This document shows positions 1 through 10,800 of a stretch of 64,000 bases of DNA, piece after piece. A model generated the notes under the pieces. That model was not told the DNA's origin and ran no database searches. It saw nothing but the letters and a program-made list of their open reading frames with translations. The position numbers and the translations under genes were made by a program. The stretch comes from Chaetorhynchus papuensis. Taxonomy: Eukaryota; Chordata; Aves; Passeriformes; Rhipiduridae. Within the stretch, counting starts at the first letter, position 1, and each line of letters begins with the position of its first letter. The stretch is from assembly GCA_013396525.1 (NCBI GenBank), contig VWYX01001350.1, forward strand, positions 1-64,000, written 5' to 3'.

Positions 1-74
1 AATGGTTACTGCACAATAAACGTCTTTGCACTTCTCCATCTTGTGTGAATCCGTGCCCCAGCGTGAATACTGCA
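1..74 (+). mobile_element. 3' end of a family C endogenous-retrovirus LTR, cut by the window edge
   Basis: The first 74 bases match, in reverse complement, the end of the element at 28297-28669. The match holds from base 1 to the terminal ACTGCA and stops there, so base 74 is the likely LTR end. AATAAA lies at about 16-21, as expected for an LTR polyadenylation signal shortly before U5. The flanking bases after 74 are GAGA. Whether this was a solo LTR or the end of a longer provirus cannot be told because the upstream part is outside the window. Confidence 0.75.
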
Positions 75-673
75 GAGAGAATTTCTGCTTGATCATCTGG
101 CAGCAAGAGAACCCAGTCTAACTCCCTCATTTATCCATTACATCCTGAAGTGGTTAATTCATTTAACTGCTTTCTGGAAATTATTGCAGCTCTTGTTTTT
201 GTTTTCATAGCTAACCTCTTCTGCATTGGAATAATTTTTAATATTGCTTCCTAAGTCTTCAGTTAGGTTAACATACACTTTTAAATTAAAATGTAGATAC
301 ATTCAATTTTCGTGAATGTTCACCACAGCTCTCTTCTCCACATGAAGCTCAGGGAGTGTCTTGTTACCAGTGTGGGCAGCGGTGAGGCTTCAGGGTACAT
401 CTGATGTCACAGATTTGTCTCTTTTTCTTCCAGTAAGTCCTCTCAGACAGCTGAGCCTCACCTCCACGCCTCTCTCTCATTCCTCAAACACCAAAACCTA
501 AGGCAATTCTGAGTCCCTAGAGGGGGTCTGCTGAAAACTTCTGGAGGCTTAATGGAATAACTAAATAGGACAATAATTTATAGGAGAATTTGCATGTTTA
601 TGTCATTTTGCACGTTGGTCCTCATTTCGTGAGAAAGCTCAGAAACACAATGTGAGGTAAGATTTTCCCTCTG

Positions 674-687
674 TCTCTCTCTCTCTC
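674..687. repeat. (TC)7 microsatellite
   Basis: Seven uninterrupted TC units, preceded by an imperfect CTG. Confidence 0.85.
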
Positions 688-800
688 CTTTGCAAGACAA
701 TGCCATAAATATTACACAAGAAGCAAATTCTGCCAAAGATAGGTATGTCCAGGGAAGCAGGAAAACTAACACAAATACTGGTTTGTAAAAAAAACTCAGG

Positions 801-900
801 GTTTTGGGTTGTTCTGTTGTCGTTGTGACTTGTTTTTGTTTGGTTGGTTTTGGTTTGGGGTTTTTGGTTGGTTGGTTGCTTTTTGTTTTGTTTTGTTTTT
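801..900. repeat. T/G-rich low-complexity tract
   Basis: About 100 bases built almost only of T and G, with irregular TTGG, GGTTT and TTTTG units. An apparent open frame across it, with many Phe, Trp, Leu and Gly residues, is a by-product of composition. Confidence 0.8.
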
Positions 901-1120
901 AAATCAAGCCCTGGCTTTTGTTTTTCACAGCTTGGAACTGGGGAGTTATTTTCAGTGGGACACTTTGTTAGCTTTAGAGTTGACACACATTTTGTATAGT
1001 TCTGGATGCAAGAGTTGGAATGACAACAGCTGCCAGACAAGCACTAGAACAGTGGCTTAGACATAAGGTTCACCTTCTATGGAAATGCATAAATTTTAAC
1101 CTTAGCAGTGCTGTTTCTCC

Positions 1121-1140
1121 TTTTTTTTTTTTTTTTTTTT
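1121..1140. repeat. poly-T run, 20 bases
   Basis: Twenty consecutive T. No AATAAA complement lies just to its right, so I read it as a plain homopolymer. Confidence 0.85.
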
Positions 1141-1694
1141 ATGTAATTGTCTGCTTTGTTTCATTTTCTAGTGGGGCATGAGAAAAGCTCTGATAAGCAA
1201 ATGGATCCATACATGGAACTAGAATTGCATAAAATACTAACTGTACCTTTTTAAGACAACCAGAAATTACATAAAACTAGCAAGGTGTACCATGAGGAAG
1301 CAGCCAGTTGGCACCATTTACTTATCTCAATTTTATAAAACATTTCTCTAGTGTTAAAAATCCTTTCTCATTATGGAGAGGTCAGATGGATTAAGCAAAG
1401 TTGGATGACATAAATTCTTTTCAAGCTTGAAGGCTGAATTGATTATAGTGTATCAGTCTGAAAGAGATGATAGTCCTGATAATTGAATTCATTTCATTTC
1501 TTCTTTAAAAAATATAGATGGATACAGGAGGGAAGAGATATAAATTCTGCCCTAATTCAGCTCTACAGTTGGAAAAAGTTTCTTGGGTTTCCCTGAAATG
1601 GCACCATATTGCAGCCAAACATGAGATCCACTGTGTAATTTCTCATATGGGGTAAAAAGTCTATAAGCAGGTGCTGGAGTTGGTGTGCTTGAGA

Positions 1695-1719
1695 TTTTTT
1701 TTTTTTTTTTTTTTTTTTT
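1695..1719 (-). repeat. poly-T run, 25 bases, possible minus-strand poly(A) tail
   Basis: Twenty-five consecutive T. Its right side has TTTATT at 1744-1749, which is AATAAA on the minus strand, 24 bases before the run. This is the spacing of a polyadenylated transcript end, so an old minus-strand retrocopy is possible. No coding similarity or clear target-site duplication was found, and the AT-rich setting makes a chance AATAAA fairly likely. Confidence 0.5.
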
Positions 1720-2626
1720 GCCATTGATACATATTTCTAAAAATTTATTTTAAAATAGGATCCAGTCATTTTGAGCAAGATGCTCCTCCTAGATCTTCTA
1801 ACCCCTCAAAGCTTCAAAGAATACATTTGGCAAGTGTACACACATAAAATCAGTTACTTTTCAAAAAAATTCATTATCAATTCTTATTCTTTAAAGATAC
1901 TCAGGGGAAAATAACCAATTGCAGTCTACCTCCGCAATTTTATCAAAACCACTATTTCATGGACTGAGTAAATGAATTTGGCCATACAAAACATACCTGA
2001 TAGAAGTACCACTAAAAATGCTATATAAAGTTTTAAGCTGAAGGAAATTTAAATGACTGAGCTATAACAGTCTACATAAGAGGGTCTGGAGAAAATGCTG
2101 ACAGGCCCCTATCTCCAGTGATGCTGCCAGGTGCTGTTATAATTAGTTCTTTGGAAGCAAGGAATTGTTCATTTCTGCAAGCAGAGTATAACCTTGTGTG
2201 CAGACCACGTCTGTTAATTTGAGACTGAGCTTTATTTCAGCACTTGGACTACTTAAGAAGAAGAAAAAGCTTCCAGTAGAGGTCTTTGGTGCTGAATAAA
2301 CATCCTCAGGTCTAGACTTTGCGTTGCCTTACTCAGCAGAAAGTGGCAGGAGTAAGAAAGATGTGAGCGTTTTCAGCTCATTTACGATGTAGTTTATGAA
2401 ATAAACCTATGGGCAGACATTTAAATGAGCAAACTGCTGAGGAAAAATGGTTTTTCATCCAGCATTTCAGCTGACAGGGTGTTGGAGTCAGTAAGAAAAT
2501 CACTACTTTTTCCTTTTAAAAGTAAGAGAGAAATGCATGTAGCAAAAAAACGAGCCCAGCACTGGACAAAGTAGGATTGAAAAAGGGAAGAGCACAAGAT
2601 CTCTCTTAATATGGAGATTCAGTAAT
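1720..2626. other. non-coding stretch, nothing recognised
   Basis: AT-rich sequence without any open frame worth noting. If the poly-T run to its left is a retrocopy tail, the body would lie here on the minus strand, but no similarity to a known transcript was seen. Confidence 0.55.
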
Positions 2627-2753
2627 ATTTTGTAAATAACAAATTATTATTAATGTTATAATTTATATCAATTATATTAAATTATTAATAATAATTAATA
2701 TTATAATTATTGATATTATAATATTAATGTTATTATTTTGTAAATAATAAAAA
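2627..2753. repeat. AT-rich imperfect palindrome with flanking direct repeats
   Basis: Nearly pure A/T. An imperfect inverted repeat pairs about 2649-2672 with 2707-2728. The phrase ATTTTGTAAATAA, with one change, occurs at both ends (about 2627 and 2736). It probably arose by expansion of TAA-type units and can form a cruciform or hairpin. No gene overlaps it. Confidence 0.65.
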
Positions 2754-5700
2754 AGCCAGAGTAGGCAGCTTTTCCATCACAGCAAGAAATGGGTTGAGTG
2801 TTCTTATTCTACCTCTGCTAGTCTCACTCTCTCTGCAAGTTAAACCTTAATTTGTCTCTTAATGAAACACACATGCAAATATTTTTGACACCTCAGGGTG
2901 TGTTGGGAGGCTGAATGAGTGCTATTCATCACTGTCCACAAACTGGAGTATACATTCTCTTTTTTAGACTTCCTGAGAAGTGAAAGGTCCAAATGCAGCT
3001 GCAACGTAAATGAAGAAAGACATTAGGGCTGGTAGAGTTGAGTTATTCTAAAAAAAATAAATAATTACATGCAATTTTGTACTTGGGGCAAAATTTCCCA
3101 TGTTTCCTACAGCCGAGACGCTGTTCTTAAATTAGCAATTGGCTGCCAGTGTGTCCCATAGAAAATCATGGCAAAACTCACCTTATAAATAATCCATGGT
3201 GGAGAGATTAAATGTATAATTATAGAGATAGATGTTGGAAGAAGAAAAAAGTTAAATTTGATGGTTAGACAACAGCTGCAGCTATGAAACTCTGCATCTC
3301 ATTTTAATGGTTGTACATTAGCCCCACTACTGACATTATTAACTGTATATCACTTCTGTAAAAGCAACCTTTTTGTCTCATTAAAATGGGTTTCTTTTAA
3401 TCCATAAGTAACAGAGAGCCTCGAGGACATTTTGTGTCCAACATTAACCAGTTCTAAACAAAGCAGGGCACTTCACTTGGCTTTTGTATGATCCAAATCG
3501 GGCTACTCCGAGGCTGCTGTGCTAATGAAGAGTTTAAGTTCCTGCAGCTGCAAGTGCTGAAGACACCTCAGCTGTGCTCTCGTGGTCATCATTGCCCTCA
3601 GATAGCTCACCAGCTCCTCCTTCCTGAGAGCCAGGTGGAAAAGCAGCTCTGGACATCCACACCCAAAATTCATCACTGACACCACCGAATCAGGGCTCTT
3701 GCGCACTGTGAGTGGTCTGATAGCCACAAACAGAAATTCACATTTGGCATCCATTGCCCTCAGTGCTAACCTGGAACAGAAGGTGAAACACACACTGGGA
3801 AGCTGGCAGCAACAAATTTCATTAACAGAAAAATGTGATGATAAAGCTGATAGTTATCCAGCTCTTGTGGTCCAGTGGCAGTCATCCCAATATTGCAATA
3901 ACATCCTTCTACCTTTATGCAGATGAAATGGCTAAAATTCAACAAAGCTACACATTTTTCAGTGGAGGGAGGGGAAACTGTGACCCACAGGCTGTCTCTG
4001 GCCATAGAACTGTGACACAGTGAAGTCCCATCTCCCCTTCCCAAATGCACATGTGACCATTTACCCTGTTCACTCCTTTCTTTGTTGGTTCCCCTGATTG
4101 GGGGCTGCAAGTCAGCTGTGCCTCCTCATTTAATCTGAAGTTCACTATCTACAGCTGCTGCCAAGGAGCCGAACCTTCCCCAGGTCCCTCAGCTGTAAGA
4201 CTTCACAAATCACACCCAAGCTATAAAAGAACCAGCAACAAAGTAAGTATGCTGGTCACTCTGCTGGATTTCTGTGGTGGAAGGAGTGTCTGTTGTTTTC
4301 TAAAGGTATTTTTGTACTATTCTTTTGTGGATTGCTGTTGTTTGAGTTCAGTTCTGCTGGTTCGTAAATTAGTCCTTTTAGAGTTTCTCGGTTTTGCAGG
4401 ATAATGCTGAAAAAATATGAAAGGGCTGTTTTAAATTTGAAGAAGGGGGGATGGGACTTTCTTGTCCTTGTTCAGTTGTTTGTATTTTTAATTAGAAAAG
4501 TTTAGTGGTTTAGAATTTAGAAAAGTTACCTGGTGCGACTTGTACACCCTGGAGTCTAGCATAGCTCTGGCCTGACTGTTGAGTGAGTTACAGATAAGAT
4601 ATCACAAAGCACCTTCATGCTCATTTCAGGGTTTGCCCTCTGCCTCATAAAGTTACCTCTCTGATGGTGGTTCCTAGGCTGCCTCCCTGGTCCTTCCTTG
4701 CCTCTGTGACTGTCCCAGCCCTCCCAGGGTCAGTGAGAAGTGAATTTGCATTGTAGAGCGGTCCATTTGCAGAGTGGAGCATGTGGGGAGAGTTCCCAAA
4801 ATGAGCTCTGTGCTCCACCTGGGTTCTCTAAAAGGAGAGGTCATGGGAGGGCTCTGGGGGTTCTGTTTTGTTCAGCATTGAAGGTGGAATTGAGGTTCAA
4901 ATTTAGGAGGTAGAGGGGTGATAAAATCTTCAAGGATTATCACCAGACAACAAAATTAGTACAGCTCTTGTGTCTGCTCCTTTCTGGTGGAATAACATGC
5001 TTTACCCTATGGCTGCTCATATGAATGAAATCCATACTTGCTTAACGTGAATTTGGTATTTGCTTGACTCTTTTTCCCTACTTTTGTCTGCATATAAATC
5101 ACTCAGGTGATGCTGCTGACAGTTCCTGTGGCTATATTTAATAATGAAAGCATGTGTTTTCTTAAGCTAATTATCTCTGCCACCCTTGAAATTTAGATTA
5201 AGTTTCTGCTTCTGAAGAAAAACGTGTTTTGAACTGCACACTTTGGGGTTTGTTGTTGTTGTCGTTCAGTTCTGTTTCTTTTTTTCACGTAGTGACATAA
5301 GGATATTTTCTAACTGAGCACCTCTTTGTGAGGTAAAAGCGAGGGCCATGGTGATTATATCCAGTCAAATAGCATGACTGTAGCTGGAAATATTTATAGT
5401 ATATGCAAGTGTGTTGAGAGGCACTGAATATTGTAAACAAAGCTGCCCATATGTTGCATCTTGAACACTTTAACAACGAAGCTGATCGGTTTTTTTCCCC
5501 TCTCTTTGTCTGACAACACTCACAACGGTTCATGATTTTTCACTGATAAAGCTCCTGAAACTTTTTCTTTTCATTTATTTTTTGTGAAAATACAGAATAA
5601 AGGCGCATTCAAGACAGCATTTCACAGAACAGATGAGATCCCAAGGGGCTTAGTTTCTTAGGGTTGGCAGATGATAAAGGAAGAAGCTTGTTTTGATGAA

Positions 5701-7873
5701 AGAATTTGGTGAATCTGAATGAATAATGACAACTTGTATGTATAGAAGCAGGAATGTTTTTCTCTGGCTTTTGACCATGGATGAATATCTTAAAGCTTAT
5801 CATCAAGATAAGTAGTTTGAAACTGTATTAATGATTAAAGTGAAAGGAGACTGTGGGAGGCAGAAGAGGAAGAAAAAGGGAATTCATACAGTGCTGTGGG
5901 TGGCTTTTTTCTTTTCAAGAGCTTCATAAAACATAAAGGTGATAAATACAGGGTAAGCACAGAAGAGTTGAAAGATTCTGGTAGAAAGAAGAAAACATGG
6001 TTTGACATTTACAGAGCATCCACAGAGCTGGGCTGAAGAGTAGGAGTACGCAGCACATCTGAATGGCAAGAGCAACAATCTACCTTAATTTGAGCCTTTT
6101 GGCATGTAAAACTGTGCCAAGAATTTTGTTCCAAATATTGGGATAAATGGAGCCAGAACTGAAAGAAAGCTGATAGGAAGGAGCAAATAGTGAAGGCAGC
6201 TAAGAATAGGAGATGTAAAGTAACAAGAAAGGGTAGTGGAGGCAGATAATTGGCAAGCTGGAAATGGAGAAATAAAAAAAGAGAAGTTCCATGAACTAGT
6301 CTTTTGTCATTAATTTCTTTTCACATGGTGAATCAGAAAGCAAGGGGAGTATTTTTTTTTTTTCTACGCCACTTGGCATTAGTAGAACTCGAGTGAGAGA
6401 CTCTGCTTCTTCACCAGTCCCACCAGGGAGAGAATCAAGCCTGACATGAGTAATCTATTTGGTTTTCATATATCCTATTCTCCCAGTAGACTTCCTTTGT
6501 GGAGTTGAACAAAACCAAGAGAAAAGTAAAGTGTAGTAATGTCAGGATTGTGTTGAAAGAAATTGGAAGCAGTGGTTTGGAGCTATTTCTGTGTTTAATT
6601 GTGTAGAAGGCAGCACTGTATTTGCCTTAGTGTAATGCTGTGGGTTTTTAATGTTAGCTGTGTGTGACTTTGCCAATTTACTGTGATTATTTTTTCCTCT
6701 TCTTTCATGTTTAGGCTTTCCTATGCATTGCTCCCAAAGTTCTCTTCTTTCTTACTTAGTGAAACTCTACCAGCTTGTATTGGTGGTTAAATAGAGCATC
6801 ATAAGATACAGATCATCTTTAACCTTATTTTCTATCCTGAAGTGTAATTTTAACAATTAACCTATTTGTGCAATGGAAAGAAAGCAGTGCAGCAGAAGTG
6901 ACATTAAGAGGAAAAACTATGCTGTTATTAAAGCTGCTATCAGGTTAAATTAGTATCTTAAAAATAACTGCTTTTATCTTTTGAGCCTCCTCATGTTAGA
7001 GTGAACTCTGACCACTCCCATATGGCAGAAATCTTTCCATTAACTCTTTTGGGGAGTATCAGTAAGCACATTGGAGCTTTTCCTTTAGCAGTTATGCCAC
7101 AGGGGATTATCTACCAAGCACGAGTGTCTTATCTGCATGCAGTTAAACTAAAGCATATGCTGGTGTGAAAACCAGGAGCAGTAGTTTGTTAATGATCTTT
7201 TATGGATGTGTTCAAAATAAAACCATCAAATCCTGCTATAATAAGGTCACATTCCAGCTCTGGTTTGTGTGAAAGGCCTGTGAGGGAGGCTTGCTGACTG
7301 CATCTGAAGTCTCAAACCTGGTGACAAATAACACGTTACACAAGTGCTCATTACATGAGTTTAGAGATGTCACTGGATTTGGGATCAGGAGGGACTATGA
7401 GTATCTGCTGCTTGGGCTTTCTGCTTTATACACACCACAGAAATCTCACGCAGCAATTCCTGTGCGAGGCCCATCACTCCTAGTTAAGCTGGAATGCAAT
7501 CTTTAGTTGGTTAAATGGATTGAAAATGTAATGTGATGAAGAATGCAGATCATCACTTGTTAAATTTAATGGGGAAGAAAATATACCTGTGGAACAAAGG
7601 CAGCACACATTTATTTAAATTTGACTTATGATACTTCAGCCTTCAACAATCTGAAGAAGTGGTAGAGCAGCTTGTTTGCCTGAGCAGTTCTAGTTCAGGA
7701 TGGCAACTACTCCTGCACGTATTTACAGTGCTGTGCATCATCTGGGTTCAGTGCCTGGGTGGGATCTCCCAGCTCTGCCTCAGAGCTGCACCCTTTGAAG
7801 GTGATCTCTTTGTTCATGGAGGCTTCATCATCATCCCCAGCCTCAGCAAAACCTGCCTGGGCTTGTTTGAAGG
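2754..7873. other. non-coding stretch, nothing recognised
   Basis: About 5 kb of single-copy-looking sequence. Between 3488 and 4145 there are open frames of up to 114 codons, overlapping on both strands, with no recognisable domain. I treat them as chance frames in a slightly less AT-rich patch. No RNA gene or interspersed repeat was recognised. Confidence 0.55.
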
Positions 7874-7881
7874 TGACGTCA
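7874..7881. promoter_or_regulatory. perfect CRE palindrome TGACGTCA
   Basis: The full eight-base cAMP-response element is present. It contains a CpG, which is rare in this window. Known family knowledge: CREB/ATF factors bind this site. Function here is unproven, as no promoter or gene is seen nearby, and an eight-base match in 64 kb can occur by chance. Confidence 0.2.
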
Positions 7882-10800
7882 GTAAAACAGAGCTTTCAGC
7901 AGAGCCTCTTGTACTCCCTGCTTGAAAAGTCAGCTCTGTTGGTGCTTCCAGGTGGATCAGACAGTTTGGTGACTTTCCCCTCCTGTTATAGGCTGCCCTT
8001 CAGCGTGATGAAGTTTAGCTCTGTGTTTACGGAGATTGTCCTTGATCCATTATCATCACAATATGAGTATTGACAATCCTATTATTTGACATGCTTCCAA
8101 ACAAGTATTCTGGGATTTCTACTTTTTTTGGTCCTCAAAACTTGGCTTATCCTGAACAGCAAAATCACAAAAGTTAGCAGAATTTTATGCAAGTGGGGGC
8201 ATGAAAATGGTAGAGCACCATTGCTTCCTGAGAGGTGATTCTGTGTGGCACGGCTGTGTGAAGTGGGTGTTTTCAGTAAAGTAATGACACATCTGGACTT
8301 TGGATGCACAGTAGGTATTTCAATCTCTGGCTAAAGCTTGCTGATATCTCTGTATGTGACTGAAGTTCATACATTTGACTATTAAAAAGGGTTTGTTTAA
8401 AGACTTTTTGTCAGGGACTGCCCAAAGTTACTGTGATGGAAGGAGACTTCAAAACTCCCATTGACTTTATGCAGCAGCTTTTTAAACCCTCTTGATCATT
8501 GTAACTGCCCTGGAGGGTCAGTAATGTTTAGTTTGTTGTGTAATTCTTCACATTTGGCATCATCCACTGAAGCTTTTTAGTTTGCAGTCATATTAAACTA
8601 CACCTGTGAATCTGTGAAAAATATTAAATTCAAATTATGTTTTTGACAGAATAGGGTTGAAAAATCAGAATCAGCTGAAAGGATGCATTATAACAAGACT
8701 TGAGGTCCTTTAAAATCTGGATCAAAATCTTTTCTCCAAGTGAACTCCAGAGTGGCAAACTGAAGCGTGTTTAATTCTAGGTGTGAAAATAGAGTATGAA
8801 GCCTTCAGAAGGCAGCAGGTTCTATTGACTTGAGATTGCTGCTGGAATCCTCATATTTACAAAAACCTTCACTTGCCGGGAATTGGTACCTAATGTTAAT
8901 TGTCTGATAAAGGGTGTCCAAAAAATGATATGTCTATATGCCACATACGGTTTTTATCTAAATGTGTTATATTTCAAACTTGTAAATGAATTATATTTAT
9001 TGAACAAGGAGAGCTTTTTGAGTGGGAGTACTCCATGTTATATGTTTGGGGTTTGTTTTTTTTTTTCTTACTCTCATTTCTTTTTACTTGGCAGCATAGG
9101 GGATACTGATGTTACTGCTGAGTTTGTTAATTTAATAGAAGTTAGAAGCACAGTCACTCAGGCAACAACGTATAATAAACAGCAAGACTGTAATAAACAC
9201 ATTGCTGTGTTAGGCATAAGTGGAAGAAAATGTGCAAATAACAATGCAGTGGGCGTGTCCCTCGCAGGCTGCTAAGTTTTCTGTCACAACAATTTTTAAA
9301 AAGAAAACCATGGCAGACAGAATGAAAAGAAGTGAACACAGAAACATCAGTGATGATGAGCCTGTGTGGGAGTGTGCTGGAGCCAGGCTGGGAGGTGTTT
9401 TCACAGGGAAGATGCAGCTGGTTTTAGAGGGTGAATGTGGTTCCTATAGAAGAGAGACTTGTATGAAGATTTGGATGGGTGCTCTTGCTGCATTAACCCT
9501 CTGGTGTAGAGCCAGCTCGTGTCTGAGGAGGTGTGGAAGTGTCTTTGGGAAAGCACAGCGTGTCTTGTGGTGATGTTTAGCCATGAGCTGTGCCCTTGGC
9601 TGTATCAGCTCCTGTGGACTGTGTTCTCTCTGCTGCTGAAGGCAGGAGCAATGTGGGCCTGTTTGCAGCACAGGGGATGCTGTTTCATTTAGCAGGCACA
9701 ACATAGACACCTTCTGCTCTGTAGCCACAACTTGGGGTGTGGGGAAGCAGCTAAACTCTGCCATCCTGATCCTGGGAACTTCTAACAGATCTAAGCGTTA
9801 ATTAGCAGGAGGGCAGGTGAAAGATACCAGACTAGAGAAGAGATAAAGACCTAAAAAGAGGTGTGTTTTCCCCATTTCTTGGTTTGGGACATTTATTCCT
9901 AAAGGTCTGTATCAGTAGGAGTATCTGAGAACAGACCACTTGATGCTGACAAACACAATCTTCCAGTGTGTCCTGAGGCACAGCAATACTCGGCAATCCT
10001 GTTTCCTCCAAAGCTCTTGACTCATGCAGGGGGTTTTGTGCTCTTTGTGAACTCAAGCCTCACACCCTCCTAAGAGGGACAGAATGCTGTAGGTGTACAG
10101 TGAGAATAGGAGACAGATGTCTGAGTGCTAAGGATCCAATATAATTTCTAATGGCTAGGAAAAAACTTAGTGCGTTTTCCTAATCTTAGTGATAGAGCGT
10201 GAAGATATTTTTAGTCTGTGAATAGAATATTTTTCAGCACCACCTATTTCTGTACATTTTACTCCTTGGAGTGCTGAATAAATGCTTAGAGGAGAATCAG
10301 TCTTCTCATTTTTGGCCTGTACAACGGGAGTCTATGTTGCCACTATCTGTGAGTGACTTGATTGAGCTATTTACTGATACGATAGATGATCTTGTATTGA
10401 TCTAATGCTGGCACTGAGGAGATGGTTTACAGTGACATGGGTGACTTAGGCATAGAAATCCAGTGTCATTCCAAAACCCCTTGCTGGCTGAGGAGCAACT
10501 GTGAGCTTTGCTATCAGAAGGGATCATTAGGTTTTTGCCCTCAAGGCACCGTACAACATGAGATGCATCCAGTGCACCAGGGAACGTGGTGACCATCATA
10601 CCAAACCCTGCCTCTCATGGCAGTAGCTTTTTCCAAGACTGCTGCCTCTACCCTACAGCTAGGAGTGCACCTTGCCTGTTTCCCCCATGAGCTGGCTGCA
10701 CACCAGCGAGCGGGTTTTTACTGCAAAGCCTTGGCCCGGTGGCTGATGCCATCACAGATGTCCCAGGCTCTCACTGCTGGAGCTGCACAGCCTCCTGGGT

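Larger units (their letters stand above)
75..1694. other. non-coding stretch with simple repeats only
   Basis: No recognisable gene, RNA or interspersed element is visible. The open frames are short, overlap on both strands and run through low-complexity sequence. The only structure is a (TC)n run, a T/G-rich tract and a poly-T run, listed separately. Confidence 0.6.

Noticed and set aside
809..1060. Plus-strand frame with a hydrophobic Phe/Trp/Leu-rich start that mimics a membrane segment
   Set aside because: The hydrophobic run is the translation of the T/G-rich low-complexity tract.
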